A stretch of 64,000 bases of DNA from Planctobacterium marinum (GCF_020687805.1 NZ_JAJEWQ010000001.1:478973-542972); one strand, 5' to 3'; positions 18,617 to 29,132 are shown, counted from the stretch's first letter. Made by a program: numbers and translations. The notes: a model not told the origin generated them from the letters alone.

Positions 18617-19957
18617 ATGAAGCAATACGAAGTCAATTTTGATGGTCTGGTTGGGCCAACTCATAACTACGGGGGGTTGTCCTTTGGCAACGTAGCCTCT
18701 TCCAGCAATGCCCAGGCGACAAGTAATCCTAAAGAAGCGGCAAAACAAGGTCTGGTTAAAATGAAGGCGCTGGCCGACCTTGGCATGCAACAAGGGGTGT
18801 TAGCACCACAAGAGCGACCCAATGTGCATGCTTTAAGAAGAATTGGTTTTAGCGGCACCGACGCAGACGTGCTGCAAAAAGCGGCAAAACAAGCGCCTCA
18901 TATTTTACAATCAGTGTGCTCTGCTTCCAGTATGTGGACAGCGAATGCCGCCACAGTTTCCCCCGGCGCAGACACTGCGGATGGCAAGGTACATTTTACA
19001 CCGGCTAATTTAACCAACAAATTTCATCGCTCTTTGGAGCCAATGATCACCGGACGGATTTTACAAGGCACATTTCAGAATCCAAAATACTTCCAGCACC
19101 ATATGCATTTGCCCGACAACGATCACTTCGGTGACGAGGGCGCCGCTAACCATACCCGCCTGTGCGCAGATTATGGCCGCTCAGGTGTAGAGCTGTTTGT
19201 TTATGGTAAAGAAGCCTTTGATGTTTCAAAGCCTGCCCCCCAAAAGTACCCCGCTCGCCAAACCTTAGAGGCATCTCAGGCCATTGCGCGGTTACACGGA
19301 CTGAGCGAAGAAAATGCGGTGTTTATGCAGCAGAACCCGGCGGTAATCGATCAGGGTGTGTTCCACAATGATGTAATTTCGGTTGGTAATCAAAATGTAC
19401 TCTTCTATCACGAAGATGCGTTTATGGACACAGAATCGAAATTTGCCGAAATTCGCGACAAGTTCAACGGTGATGACCTACATTTTATCAAAGTTGCTCG
19501 TGACGATGTCAGCGTACTGGAAGCGGTAAAAACCTATCTGTTCAACACCCAAATACTCACTTTACCGAATGGTGAAATGGCGATTATTGCCCCTACAGAA
19601 TGTCAGGAAAGTGAGTCTGTAAGTCGCTACCTGGATAAGTTAGTTACACTGGGAACACCGATAAAACAGGTGAAATATTTTGATGTTAAGCAGAGTATGC
19701 GTAACGGCGGTGGCCCTGCCTGTTTGCGCCTTAGAGTAGCATTGACCGAAGACGAACTGGCGGCGGTAAATCAACACACGCTGATCAATGATGGCTTGTT
19801 CGCCCGATTAAACACCTGGGTTGAAAAGCACTATCGAGACCAACTGTCTGTAGCTGACCTGGCCGATCCGCAATTGCTCAACGAGTCGCGCTCTGCACTG
19901 GATGAGTTAACGCAAATTCTGAAAATTGGCTCGGTTTACACCTTCCAGCAGGCGTAA
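18617..19957 (+). CDS. astB: N-succinylarginine dihydrolase
   Basis: A 446-aa cytosolic enzyme of the arginine succinyltransferase pathway. It turns N2-succinylarginine into N2-succinylornithine, CO2 and ammonia. The N-terminus [19 protein letters not shown] and the near-C-terminal catalytic cysteine in [11 protein letters not shown] (C369) are diagnostic. AGAGG precedes the ATG. The other ast genes are not in the window, so astB stands apart from astA/astD here. An arginase-family gene lies convergent just downstream, putting two arginine-type enzymes side by side. Confidence 0.95.
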   Translation: MKQYEVNFDGLVGPTHNYGGLSFGNVASSSNAQATSNPKEAAKQGLVKMKALADLGMQQGVLAPQERPNVHALRRIGFSGTDADVLQKAAKQAPHILQSVCSASSMWTANAATVSPGADTADGKVHFTPANLTNKFHRSLEPMITGRILQGTFQNPKYFQHHMHLPDNDHFGDEGAANHTRLCADYGRSGVELFVYGKEAFDVSKPAPQKYPARQTLEASQAIARLHGLSEENAVFMQQNPAVIDQGVFHNDVISVGNQNVLFYHEDAFMDTESKFAEIRDKFNGDDLHFIKVARDDVSVLEAVKTYLFNTQILTLPNGEMAIIAPTECQESESVSRYLDKLVTLGTPIKQVKYFDVKQSMRNGGGPACLRLRVALTEDELAAVNQHTLINDGLFARLNTWVEKHYRDQLSVADLADPQLLNESRSALDELTQILKIGSVYTFQQA

Positions 19958-19974
19958 CACAGACTGACTTTACG

Positions 19975-20000
19975 AAGGGAGCGATAAGCTCCCTTTATTA
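19975..20000 (+). terminator. Bidirectional terminator between astB and arginase-family gene
   Basis: AAGGGAGC (19975-19982) pairs with GCTCCCTT (19988-19995) and is followed by TTATTATTATT. It lies between convergent genes. Confidence 0.8.
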
Positions 20001-20017
20001 TTATTAATAATCAGAAA

Positions 20018-21133
20018 TTAAAACTGAATCGCATCAACAATCGCCCGTGACACTTCACCGGCGGCACTCAACGTTGATTCAGGCTCATCGGCATCAGTTC
20101 CGGAGTGTTTGGTACTGACAAAGGGCGCTACTTCGGCAATATCCCCGGAAGTGATGTTTAGGTGTTTAGCAAACATCTCCACGGCCATTACAGCTTCATC
20201 AGGTGACAAACCGTCAGGTTCAGGGGTCCCGGTGGCACTCACGTATTCTGCACCAATCGCATCAATATCAAAGGTCAGGTAAATCTCGTCGATACCTTCC
20301 TGTTTAAAGTGCTCAATAGTTTCCGACGCGATGGCTTCTATACCCCGATTTTTAACATCATAATTCCAGTACTGTTTAACACCGTATTTTTCCTGCCAGT
20401 GCTCTTTCGGTTTACCGCTGGAGCGAATGCCAATTTGTACAACGTGGAAGGGCCGATCCAGGTCGTTGAGAATGTGATAAGTCCAGGAGCCGAAGCAGAT
20501 GTCGATACCCAACCGCTGTTGCAGTAAATCCGTATGGGCATCAAAGTGAATGATACCCACTTTCTTACCCAGTTTTTTTTGTTGTTCAATATAGGCTTTG
20601 GTTAGCGGATAGCTGATGGAATGATCACCGCCTAAGGCGAAAAAACGCGCCCCCTGATTGAGTTCATAGGCACAGCGCACAACCTCATAGGCGATGGATA
20701 ACGGGCTCACTGCCAGCTCAAGGTGCTCGTTGTCATAGAGTGCCGAGCGGCAGCTACGTACAGTGGCAGAATTCAAATATTTATCCATGAGCAAGTGTGG
20801 AATAACCCGAATATCGCCAATATCGTAGGTGATACTGTTTTTACTCATTCTGTCGTACAGGGCTTGTCGCACAAATAGCGGCCCCCAATTGGCACCGCGT
20901 AAAATGCCACCACCGGTGTCATGGCAAATACCGAACACCAGGGGTTTATCTACCTTGTAGTAACAATATTCCTGTAACTTTTTTCGCCAGGCTTTGTTAG
21001 CATCGTCGCCGGTGACGCCATACAAACGCTGGTGCAATACTTCTTTTTTGTCTTTCGCAGTTTGGACGGTAAATACCCCATTTCCCGGTGCACAAAGGTA
21101 ATGATTGAGTTTTTCTTCAGGCGTTAATGACAC
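20018..21133 (-). CDS. Arginase/agmatinase/formimidoylglutamase-family ureohydrolase
   Basis: A 371-aa enzyme of the ureohydrolase fold. The two-manganese site is intact: GGDHS, HFDAHTD and DIDAI, in the order and spacing of the family. The N-terminal ~100 residues are longer than in typical arginase or agmatinase (about 300 aa). The usual substrates in the family are arginine, agmatine, formimidoylglutamate or guanidino acids, and the exact one cannot be read from sequence. The neighbour astB suggests a guanidino substrate. The start is GTG at 21133 with GAGGA upstream. Confidence 0.85.
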   Translation of the reverse strand: MSLTPEEKLNHYLCAPGNGVFTVQTAKDKKEVLHQRLYGVTGDDANKAWRKKLQEYCYYKVDKPLVFGICHDTGGGILRGANWGPLFVRQALYDRMSKNSITYDIGDIRVIPHLLMDKYLNSATVRSCRSALYDNEHLELAVSPLSIAYEVVRCAYELNQGARFFALGGDHSISYPLTKAYIEQQKKLGKKVGIIHFDAHTDLLQQRLGIDICFGSWTYHILNDLDRPFHVVQIGIRSSGKPKEHWQEKYGVKQYWNYDVKNRGIEAIASETIEHFKQEGIDEIYLTFDIDAIGAEYVSATGTPEPDGLSPDEAVMAVEMFAKHLNITSGDIAEVAPFVSTKHSGTDADEPESTLSAAGEVSRAIVDAIQF

Positions 21134-21214
21134 AAAACAGTCCTCGCGATCTTGATAGTATATCTTCTACCAAGAATAGCACTGAGCGCATTATTTGCGT
21201 AAAAGCCAGTGATG

Positions 21215-21240
21215 AAAAAGGCGACCTGGGGTCGCCTTTA
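21215..21240 (-). terminator. Terminator after the Ig-like lipoprotein gene
   Basis: A 10-bp stem (AAAGGCGACC with GGTCGCCTTT) has a 3-base loop. On the minus strand it is followed by TTTTTC, just past the stop of the large lipoprotein gene. Confidence 0.85.
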
Positions 21241-21246
21241 ACGTTA

Positions 21247-23811
21247 CTACAACGTATTGGTGCAGGAGTTACCTGAGCCAAAATCATTGTCATTAGGCGG
21301 CGTACTTTCAATGGTGGCATCTTCTGCGGAAACCCCCAGGGTGTGGAACAGACTGCTTCGATTTTCAGAGCCTGCCACCGGGGTGCTGGCAACAATTTTT
21401 ATGGTTGCCCAGGCGCCGAAATTCTTCGGATATCTGAAACTAAATCGCGCCTGACCATTTTGATCCGTAATTACGTTGCCATCAATGGCACCCACATTAC
21501 CCGGATCTATCTCACCATTGCCATTGGTATCTTCGCCGCTGTCTAAGATAGCGTCATCATCAATGTCCTCGTTAGAACAGGCAGCAGTATAAACAGCAAC
21601 CCAATATTCAAACGCATCAGCGTTGGGGAATGGTTCCCAGTAGCCTTTGTAATAAGCCGGTCTTCTGACCTGATAATTAGCATCACCAGGTTCGGCGTTG
21701 GGGTCTAATAATTCGGTGTATTTTACCGGTGTACCGGAAATCGTAAGTTCCACATTAGGAACCGGGTTTGAGTTTGCATCCGTCACAAACAAGGTAAATT
21801 CTTTTTCATAGCTATCTCCTGTCGGTGACAGAATTTCATTACCGGTGCCAATAGAGATAAATAAAGCGCGATTAGCAACAGCAATATTGGTGGAGGCCGC
21901 TATCCCCGAGGTATCTTCGGTTGCCGTAATCACGATGGCATCTTCACTGGTTACCGTATTAGAGGTAAATACTGTGGATGCCAGGCCATTACTGTCAGTT
22001 ACCGCAGCGGGAGGAAACAAACTCCCGCCACTGACATCTTCAGCAGTAAATCCCACAGTAACACCTTTCACCAGGTTACCGATGGGATCCCGCAACACCG
22101 CCGTAATGGTACTTTTTTGGCCACCCGGGCCGATAGAGTTGGGACTGGCAGAAACGATAATAGAGGCCACTTCGGTGGCAATGAACTCCACTTCAATACG
22201 CGCAGAAACTTCTCCATCATCCGAATCGGTGCCACGCGCACTGATGATTGCCGGGCCAGCAGTATTGGAACTGGCGGTAAAGGTAACCTGGCCATTTTCA
22301 TCCGTAACGGCTGCATTAGTACTCAGGGTGCCGCGGGTGGTGGTTAATACTATGTCCCCTCCCTGATAAGGGGTATTGTCTTTTAACCAACTAATGGTGA
22401 TGCTTTCCTGCGTATTTAGCGGCACATCTTCTACCGTAGCTCTGGCAAAACTAAACTCGTCCTCCTGAACAATAATACTCTGTGATGCGCTGGCATTCAG
22501 CGCCGTTGCGGTAATCACATCAGTGCCAGACAGCAGAGCATTGTAAGTCAGCGTAATTAAACCCGTTTCATCGGTTACCGGGCTGGTATCAGACAGGGCT
22601 CCTTCTACTTGCGAAGACAAACTAACCTGCTGATTTGGAATACCGTTACCATCAGAATCTGCCACTATGATGCTGATATCACCGGTGTCATTAAGAATCA
22701 CCGAGGTCGGAGCATTAATATTCACGACGGTCCCGGTAACATCAACCGTTAACGTGCGGCTCAGGCCACCGGCCCTGGCGGTTAAGGTAATGGTGCGGTT
22801 CTCCGGGTTATTCTGTGAGGTCAATCTGGCCCTTGCAGTACCATCAGCCTGTGTCGTGCCCTGTATGATACTGAGTTCACCCGAATTAGAAGAAAACGAG
22901 ACATCAATGCCCTCCATCAATATGTTGTCTTCATCTTTTACCAATGCGATAAGTTCTACCTCATCAGAACCACTGGAGGCCAGTAATAAGGAGCTGGTGA
23001 AAAAGTCCAGGGTCGCAGGCTGCTCTTCTACCACCTGCCCATCACCGGCTGAATTGAATCCGATATCTTCCTGCTCTGCAGTGTTAAGCGTTGCTATAAC
23101 CACTCCGGACCCCGCCACCTGACCAACCCGTAAATTGATAGTGGCAACACCAGAGTCTTCCGTTAGTGCCGTGGCACTGGCAGGATCAAAAAAAGCCAGA
23201 GCGTCATTTGACAGCGAAAATGTCACCAACTCATCGGAAATTGGCGCGCCTGTCTGGTCGGTCACTGAGACTTCAACCCGCAATGGGTTAGCAGATGCCA
23301 GATCGTTATCCTCTTCGCCTGATACGGTATTGAGCAATCGCATGCTGATGTTTTTGCCGGTTACACTGGCATCGCCCAGTGAGCTAAAACCGATTTGCGC
23401 GCTTTCTCCTGTTTGCAATTCAGCCGTAACCAGCCCATCTCCCTGAATAGAACCAACCAATAATCCGATACTGGACACCCCTTGTGCATTTGTTAAAGCC
23501 GTGCCATTTTCCGGAGAGAAGCTTGCCAGTCCGGCCTGGTTAAATGAAAAGGTGACTAATTCGTCATCGGCGGGATTGCCATCGGCATCGGTCACAGTTG
23601 CAGTGATCGAAAGTGGTGTTGTCAGGCTTAATTGGTTACTGGCGGTGCCGGTTTCCGCCTCCTGAATTGTCAACTGGACGGACAAGGAGGTAGTATCTGG
23701 ATCGGTTGGATTATCGTTATTATCACGACTTAAGCCGCCACCACCGCCACCACACGCGGTTAGCGTAAACAAAGCCAACAAGGTTAAAATGTGTTTGGAC
23801 CAGATAGCCAT
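21247..23811 (-). CDS. Large surface lipoprotein with tandem bacterial Ig-like domains
   Basis: An 854-aa protein. The signal peptide ends in lipobox LTAC with the lipidated cysteine at C20, followed by a glycine run (CGGGGGG) that suits a flexible tether to the outer membrane. After it come about six Big_1/invasin-type domains of 95-115 residues. The two first repeats share the pattern TVTDADGNPADDELVTFSF / SVTDQTGAPISDELVTFSL. Such proteins act as adhesins or surface spacers. The C-terminal part (from about 690) has calcium-like Asp-rich stretches (SNEDIDDDAILDSGEDTNGNGEIDPG). The start is the ATG at 23811 with AGGG upstream; a GTG 33 bp earlier is also in frame. No partner secretion gene is nearby. 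Confidence 0.85.
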   Translation of the reverse strand: MAIWSKHILTLLALFTLTACGGGGGGLSRDNNDNPTDPDTTSLSVQLTIQEAETGTASNQLSLTTPLSITATVTDADGNPADDELVTFSFNQAGLASFSPENGTALTNAQGVSSIGLLVGSIQGDGLVTAELQTGESAQIGFSSLGDASVTGKNISMRLLNTVSGEEDNDLASANPLRVEVSVTDQTGAPISDELVTFSLSNDALAFFDPASATALTEDSGVATINLRVGQVAGSGVVIATLNTAEQEDIGFNSAGDGQVVEEQPATLDFFTSSLLLASSGSDEVELIALVKDEDNILMEGIDVSFSSNSGELSIIQGTTQADGTARARLTSQNNPENRTITLTARAGGLSRTLTVDVTGTVVNINAPTSVILNDTGDISIIVADSDGNGIPNQQVSLSSQVEGALSDTSPVTDETGLITLTYNALLSGTDVITATALNASASQSIIVQEDEFSFARATVEDVPLNTQESITISWLKDNTPYQGGDIVLTTTRGTLSTNAAVTDENGQVTFTASSNTAGPAIISARGTDSDDGEVSARIEVEFIATEVASIIVSASPNSIGPGGQKSTITAVLRDPIGNLVKGVTVGFTAEDVSGGSLFPPAAVTDSNGLASTVFTSNTVTSEDAIVITATEDTSGIAASTNIAVANRALFISIGTGNEILSPTGDSYEKEFTLFVTDANSNPVPNVELTISGTPVKYTELLDPNAEPGDANYQVRRPAYYKGYWEPFPNADAFEYWVAVYTAACSNEDIDDDAILDSGEDTNGNGEIDPGNVGAIDGNVITDQNGQARFSFRYPKNFGAWATIKIVASTPVAGSENRSSLFHTLGVSAEDATIESTPPNDNDFGSGNSCTNTL

Positions 23812-23930
23812 CAGAAGATCCCTTATCGTTTTTATACTGAGCACGCGACTTCCCCACTTTTAAATTTTTTTATTCAGCTTCGCAAACAATCTTGTTACGC
23901 TTGTCCCAAATAATAAATAAAGCAAATTCT

Positions 23931-25283
23931 ATGGAACAAACTAACAAAAAATATAGCCTCACTGCCCGAGTTTTTATCGGCATGATAGCCGGAATATTGA
24001 CCGGGTTTTTCTTACAGTTACTGTTTGATGATAGCGGAGATTTTACCTTTAGCCTACTTGGCTTGGAATTTTCAACGTATGGATTTTTCGTAGAAGGTAT
24101 TTTCAACATTATTGGTCAAATCTTTATCGCCAGTTTAAGAATGTTGGTTGTGCCTTTGGTGTTGGTTTCATTGATTTGCGGAACATCAAATCTCAGTGAT
24201 CCTTCTCAATTGGGCAGACTGGGCGGTAAATCAATTGGTTTGTACGTTGTTACCACAGCGATTGCCATTACCATAGCGATTAGCATGGCGCTGATTGTCT
24301 CTCCTGGTGACGGCGTAGAACTCTCTGCAGACACCACCTTTACAGCCAATGATGCCCCGTCACTGCCTCAGGTCATCATCAATATGTTCCCCACCAACCC
24401 CATCAGTGCAATGGCTGACGGTAACATGTTGCAAATCATTGTTTTTGCGCTGTTGTTTGGTATTGCGATGTCGATGGCCGGTAAAGCGGGTGAGCGTTTG
24501 TCTGTTATCATGAATGACCTGAACGAAGTCATCATGAAGCTGGTTACCATTTTGATGAACCTCGCCCCCATTGGCGTATTCGCTTTAATGGCAAAACTGT
24601 TCTCCACCATTGGCTTCGATACGATATTGGCCCTGTTTAAATACTTTTTCCTGGTACTGGCCGTTTTAGCTATTCACGCCATGGTGGTGTACCCGCTATT
24701 ACTCAAAGCCTTAACCGGATTGAACCCCGCTATGCTTCTCAGAAAAATGCGTGAAACCGCCCTGTTTGCATTTTCCACCTCAAGCAGCAGCGCGACATTG
24801 CCGGTAACCCTGGAAACCGCCCGCAACAAGTTGGGCGTACACAACTCGGTTTCTTCCTTTACTATCCCGCTGGGTTCTACCATCAACATGGATGGTACCG
24901 CCATTATGCAAGGTGTCGCTACGGTGTTTATCGCCCAGGTATTTAGCGTTGATTTGACGATCTCAGACTATCTGATGGTTATTCTTACAGCGACATTAGC
25001 GTCAATCGGTACTGCCGGTGTCCCAGGAGTTGGTTTGATTATGCTGGCAATGGTGTTGCAGCAGGTTGGACTGCCCGTTGAAGGTATAGCGCTGATCATT
25101 GGTGTGGATCGGTTACTGGATATGACACGTACCGCCGTCAATGTAACGGGAGATTGTACTGTTGCCTGTATCGTCGCAAAATCAGAAAACAAACTGGCCG
25201 AAGAGGTATTTAATAACCCCGATGCAGATAATGACAACGAAGAAATCGACATGAAGTCTTATCACAAACTGGGTAACGACTAA
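23931..25283 (+). CDS. Dicarboxylate/amino-acid:cation symporter (DAACS family)
   Basis: A 450-aa inner-membrane transporter of the GltP/DctA/GltT fold. Family signatures are the serine-rich hairpin STSSSSATLPVT, NMDGTAIMQG in TM7 and DMTRTAVNVTGD in TM8. It imports glutamate/aspartate, C4-dicarboxylates or neutral amino acids with sodium or protons. The conserved arginine in DMTRT suggests an acidic substrate, as in glutamate transporters. The start is the ATG at 23931; an in-frame TTG 39 bases upstream would add 13 residues that do not look like the family. A strong terminator follows. Confidence 0.9.
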   Translation: MEQTNKKYSLTARVFIGMIAGILTGFFLQLLFDDSGDFTFSLLGLEFSTYGFFVEGIFNIIGQIFIASLRMLVVPLVLVSLICGTSNLSDPSQLGRLGGKSIGLYVVTTAIAITIAISMALIVSPGDGVELSADTTFTANDAPSLPQVIINMFPTNPISAMADGNMLQIIVFALLFGIAMSMAGKAGERLSVIMNDLNEVIMKLVTILMNLAPIGVFALMAKLFSTIGFDTILALFKYFFLVLAVLAIHAMVVYPLLLKALTGLNPAMLLRKMRETALFAFSTSSSSATLPVTLETARNKLGVHNSVSSFTIPLGSTINMDGTAIMQGVATVFIAQVFSVDLTISDYLMVILTATLASIGTAGVPGVGLIMLAMVLQQVGLPVEGIALIIGVDRLLDMTRTAVNVTGDCTVACIVAKSENKLAEEVFNNPDADNDNEEIDMKSYHKLGND

Positions 25284-25300
25284 ATCAGCCACGCCCCATT

Positions 25301-25330
25301 AAAAAAGCCAGTCATCGACTGGCTTTTTTA
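25301..25330 (+). terminator. Bidirectional terminator between symporter gene and sohB
   Basis: AAAAAAGCCAGTC, loop ATC, GACTGGCTTTTTT: a long stem with A and T tracts on both sides, placed between convergent genes. It should work in both directions. Confidence 0.92.
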
Positions 25331-25343
25331 TTTGTGCTGCTAC

Positions 25344-26369
25344 CTATCGAAACACCGACTGGCGCCAATTCCCCAATTCGGTCAGGGTATTTTTCATGGT
25401 CATGCTGGCCGCATCGGCCAGTTTGTCCGCCAGTTTTTTGCGCGGTTTATATTTAATCGAGAAGATCTCTTTATCTTTAACCTGCGCCAGCAGGTAGTCA
25501 TCAGAGGTCTGAATTTCGTCCACCAAATCCAGCTCAAGCGCTTTTTTACCTATCCAATGTTCACCTGTTGCCACTTTGTCAATATCAACAACACTGCGAA
25601 ACTCCTGGATATGTGACTTAAAATAATGATGAATCTCTTCTAACTCAGCCTTAAATTTAACTCTGGCTTCATCAGTGTTTTCACCAAACATCGTCAGAGT
25701 GCGTTTAAACTCACCAGCTGTGTGTTGCTCCCACTCAACGTTATTGTTTTTCAGTACTTTGTTAAAGTTAGGCATTTGGGCGATAACGCCAATGGAGCCA
25801 ATATAAGCAAACGGCGCCGAGATAATTTTATCTGCAACACATGCCATCAGGTAACCGCCACTGGCCGCCACTTTATCAACCGCTATGGTTAACTTAAGGC
25901 CACGGTTTTTAATGCGAGCCAGTTGCGACGCAGCCAAACCGTATCCGTGTACCGCACCACCCGGTGATTCAAGCCTGACTAACACTTCATCGCTGTCGGC
26001 CGCGACAGTCAGTAGTGCGGTAACTTCCTGACGCAAACTGTCCACTTCTTTTGCATCCATTGAGCCGTTAAAATCTAAAACGTAAAGCTTCGCCTCAATT
26101 TCACCTTCTTTGGACTTTTTATCCTTTTCTTTGCTCAGTTTTTTCTGCGCTTTTTCCCAGCTTTTAAACTGCTCTTTGCTGAATACCGTTGCCTTTGCTT
26201 TATATTCCAACTCCTCAAGTTTGTCGGATATAGAACTGATATCCAGCTCGCCTTTGTCCTGTTTTTGCTTTGATGCGATTGAGACAAGTCCGCCGAATGC
26301 AAACAACAAGGCCATAACAATAGTAACGGCTTTTAGTAAAAACATGCCGTATTCGCTTAAAAATTCCAA
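25344..26369 (-). CDS. sohB: Inner-membrane S49 serine protease SohB
   Basis: A 341-aa S49-family peptidase anchored by an N-terminal TM (about 12-32). A charged cytosolic or periplasmic linker rich in Lys/Glu (about 35-95) precedes the ClpP-like fold. The predicted nucleophile is S170 in KVAASGGYLMACVAD and the general base is K222 in AGEFKRTLT; the 52-residue gap equals that of the family's Ser/Lys dyad. The motif VRLESPGGAVHGYG is diagnostic. In E. coli it is a multicopy suppressor of a DegP defect; its natural substrates are poorly known. Single gene. Confidence 0.92.
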   Translation of the reverse strand: MEFLSEYGMFLLKAVTIVMALLFAFGGLVSIASKQKQDKGELDISSISDKLEELEYKAKATVFSKEQFKSWEKAQKKLSKEKDKKSKEGEIEAKLYVLDFNGSMDAKEVDSLRQEVTALLTVAADSDEVLVRLESPGGAVHGYGLAASQLARIKNRGLKLTIAVDKVAASGGYLMACVADKIISAPFAYIGSIGVIAQMPNFNKVLKNNNVEWEQHTAGEFKRTLTMFGENTDEARVKFKAELEEIHHYFKSHIQEFRSVVDIDKVATGEHWIGKKALELDLVDEIQTSDDYLLAQVKDKEIFSIKYKPRKKLADKLADAASMTMKNTLTELGNWRQSVFR

Positions 26370-26476
26370 TTAACTCTCCTGCTGGTTGGGAATGCGTGTT
26401 TTATCCGTATATGGGGGTGTTTATACTAATACCAATTTCGCAGAGAAACTACTACTTAACCCATACCACAGATAGT

Positions 26477-26500
26477 AAAAGGCCGGCATGACAGCCGGCC
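26477..26500 (-). terminator. Terminator after the zinc metalloprotease gene
   Basis: GGCCGGC (26481-26487) pairs with GCCGGCC (26494-26500) over a 6-base loop. On the minus strand TTTT follows. Confidence 0.8.
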
Positions 26501-26519
26501 TGTATCAGCTTAAATCGCC

Positions 26520-29132
26520 TTAACTTTTGCTTTTGTGAAAGGCGCTGTTAATACGACGCATCAAAAAGTTGCGATGTATCTTTGTGGCCTGATCACCGCG
26601 TTTGAGGTTTAACTCATCCACAATCTGCTCAAGTTCGTAGGTCGCTACTGCCTGTGCAAAATGCGGATAGGCACTCTTGGCCTCAAGACCTGATATATTC
26701 AGCAGGCGATCGACATAAGCTACCTGCAGATTCTGACGGAAGCTGTTGACACTACCTTTCATATCGTCCTCAAAGATTGCGTCAGTTAAATCGGCAAACA
26801 CGACTTCTAACGGGTAATCGTTGCCGTATAACGCGGTATCAACGATGCGCTCAACGGTGTTTTTATGCATCACATGAGCAAGAACCCCTTGTTGCGCTTT
26901 CAATACCATTTCGTGTACTTTTGGATCTTCGTTTTTGCCGAAGTTCTCAAAGTCACGTCGTTGTTTTTGCATCTGGTCATAAAGGGGTTGCATACCGTCA
27001 AAGGCATTAGGTGCAAACAGGTTGTCTCTTAGTGAAGACATCGCTGCTTTTTGAGTCACGGCTGGGGTTGGAGTAAAAGGCTTGGTGGCCCCTTCCTGCC
27101 CAACCATAGCACGATCCACATAAACCCCGCCGATGTAACGTGAGGTGACATTTGCCTGGCGTGAAAATTCAGTGAAAACAGCATTAACTCCCACAACCAG
27201 ATCATTATAGGAATCTCCTGGGTTTAACGCTTTCTCAGTCATTTTTCCCCAGGTATCCCGGATTAGCTCAAAGCGATCTTTGGCGTAAGCAACAACATCC
27301 CCTGACATATCAAAAATGTTAACTCTGGGATCAATATGTCTGCCCGGTGCGCGCATATCATCGGCATCGTTACCAAATGCCAGTTCCGGCTGTGTCGAAC
27401 GATTGAGAATTTCGGTTAATCGGGCTTCTTCCGCAGCAGCATCGTCAAGTGCTTCGGAATAACCATATTCAATAACCCAGTCATCATAGGGTCCTGGTTT
27501 CTCCGTGTAAAAATCCCCCTGCTCTTTACCCGGAGGGGCGAAGTTTACCGACGGATAATCCATCACTGAACCCGCTAATATGCCCTGAGTAACACTTTCG
27601 TCATGCACCACATCGTTGTCGTGCAGTTGCGTGGCACGCATATTGTGGTTCAACCCCAACGTATGTCCGACTTCGTGCAAAATCAGGTAATACATGGTTT
27701 GCTTTAACATCTTGTCTTTTTCAATATCACCCATGCCCTGGGCCATCGCCGTTGCCTGACCAAACAACAGGTTAGCATTCATGGCATGGCCTAAAGAGCA
27801 ATGTAAACCCTCTTGCTCAATATCCACAGTGTCTGTTTCTGAATAACCATCACTCAGGAAATTAGCCTGAATCCAACGGCCTTTCATAAAGGTGTATTCC
27901 AACATGATATCAGCGGCAATAATTTCGCCGGTGTAAGGGTTCGCAATACTCGGTCCATAGCCACCAAAAGGCGGTCTTGGCGAACTGGTCCAGCGCAACA
28001 CATTGTAGCGAATGTCATCGGCACTCCATTCAGCATCATCTGGCTGAACTTTTACTTCAATAGCATTGCTGATACCGGCTTTTTCAAACGCAGAATTCCA
28101 GGCCAATGTGGCATTTTTAATGGTCTCACGCCACTCCATTGGTGTGGTATTTTCAATCCACCAGGTGATCGGTTTAACCGGGTCAGAAACTTTTGCGCCA
28201 GGGTTTTTCTTTTGCAGATCCCAGCGATTAATCACATCGCGATAATTGGCGGTGCGATCTGAGGTCATATCATCGAATTGTTGCAGGAAATATCCCACCC
28301 GAGGGTCGTCTCGTCGTGGTTTAAAGTCATTATCGGGAAGCTGCACAAAGGAATGTTGCAATTGCACAGACACATAGCGCGGATCGGCAAGTTCATTATT
28401 ACCGGCATTTTTAGGATTAGCGTCCTCAAAAACATATTCTACGATCATGTCGGTATTTTCTGGAAAGTTGTTAATTTCCAGAATGCGCGATTTACCACCG
28501 GTAAACTTACCCAATTTAAAGCGCTTAGAATCTTTATCTGCAGCCGGGTTAGGCCAGGGCGATACCTTGTGAATGCTTTCGTTGAGTACTAGGTCAGCCA
28601 AAGAAACGGCATACTTGCCCTCCTCGTCCATTTCAATTTTTGTTGATACCAGTACTGCTGAGCTGATGTTTGCATCTGCCGCACGACTGATGGCATTACT
28701 TTGATCAAAGTAGTAACGTGGGTTTAGCGCAACGACATCGATGCGATCAAAGTACTTACGAAATTCGATCAATTTGCCATCGCGATAGGCCCCTTTAAAG
28801 TGACCAGCGTCAAGGGCACCATTGACCGTATGCGCCATGTAAAGAATGGGCTTGTTTAACATATCATCAGTAATTACAACAAACCCAGAGCCGTCTTTTT
28901 CGTCGCGATAAACATCCATTAACCCCGGAAATGCTGCTTTTTCTGCCAGCTTTTCAGTCATGGACTTTTCTTTTTTCTCTTCCGCCGCTACTTTGTCTGC
29001 GCTTTCAGATTCTGCGGGAGCGGCTTCACTTTCCTGCATCAATAAGAGTTTGTGCTGTTCGCTTTCTGCGGCCTGAGCATTAATTGCGACTGATATTGCA
29101 GCAGCCAGCAAAGTAATTCGAATGTTCCTCAT
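26520..29132 (-). CDS. Secreted zinc-dependent metalloprotease (DUF5117/DUF4953-type)
   Basis: An 870-aa exported protein with a Sec signal peptide (MRNIRITLLAAAISVAINAQA). The extended zinc motif HEVGHTLGLNHN starts at H486, the metzincin pattern HExxHxxGxxH, with an upstream domain (about 75-330) typical of the DUF5117/5118 proteins. Residues 25-60 are rich in Glu/Lys/Ser and look disordered. A C-terminal helical part follows the catalytic domain. Proteins of this group occur widely in Alteromonadales and Bacteroidetes, and their substrates are not known. It is a single gene with its own terminator. Confidence 0.88.
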   Translation of the reverse strand: MRNIRITLLAAAISVAINAQAAESEQHKLLLMQESEAAPAESESADKVAAEEKKEKSMTEKLAEKAAFPGLMDVYRDEKDGSGFVVITDDMLNKPILYMAHTVNGALDAGHFKGAYRDGKLIEFRKYFDRIDVVALNPRYYFDQSNAISRAADANISSAVLVSTKIEMDEEGKYAVSLADLVLNESIHKVSPWPNPAADKDSKRFKLGKFTGGKSRILEINNFPENTDMIVEYVFEDANPKNAGNNELADPRYVSVQLQHSFVQLPDNDFKPRRDDPRVGYFLQQFDDMTSDRTANYRDVINRWDLQKKNPGAKVSDPVKPITWWIENTTPMEWRETIKNATLAWNSAFEKAGISNAIEVKVQPDDAEWSADDIRYNVLRWTSSPRPPFGGYGPSIANPYTGEIIAADIMLEYTFMKGRWIQANFLSDGYSETDTVDIEQEGLHCSLGHAMNANLLFGQATAMAQGMGDIEKDKMLKQTMYYLILHEVGHTLGLNHNMRATQLHDNDVVHDESVTQGILAGSVMDYPSVNFAPPGKEQGDFYTEKPGPYDDWVIEYGYSEALDDAAAEEARLTEILNRSTQPELAFGNDADDMRAPGRHIDPRVNIFDMSGDVVAYAKDRFELIRDTWGKMTEKALNPGDSYNDLVVGVNAVFTEFSRQANVTSRYIGGVYVDRAMVGQEGATKPFTPTPAVTQKAAMSSLRDNLFAPNAFDGMQPLYDQMQKQRRDFENFGKNEDPKVHEMVLKAQQGVLAHVMHKNTVERIVDTALYGNDYPLEVVFADLTDAIFEDDMKGSVNSFRQNLQVAYVDRLLNISGLEAKSAYPHFAQAVATYELEQIVDELNLKRGDQATKIHRNFLMRRINSAFHKSKS

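Noticed and set aside
22117-22366. Open frames on the plus strand inside the Ig-like lipoprotein gene
   Set aside because: They follow from the repeat-rich, stop-poor composition of the real gene on the other strand.
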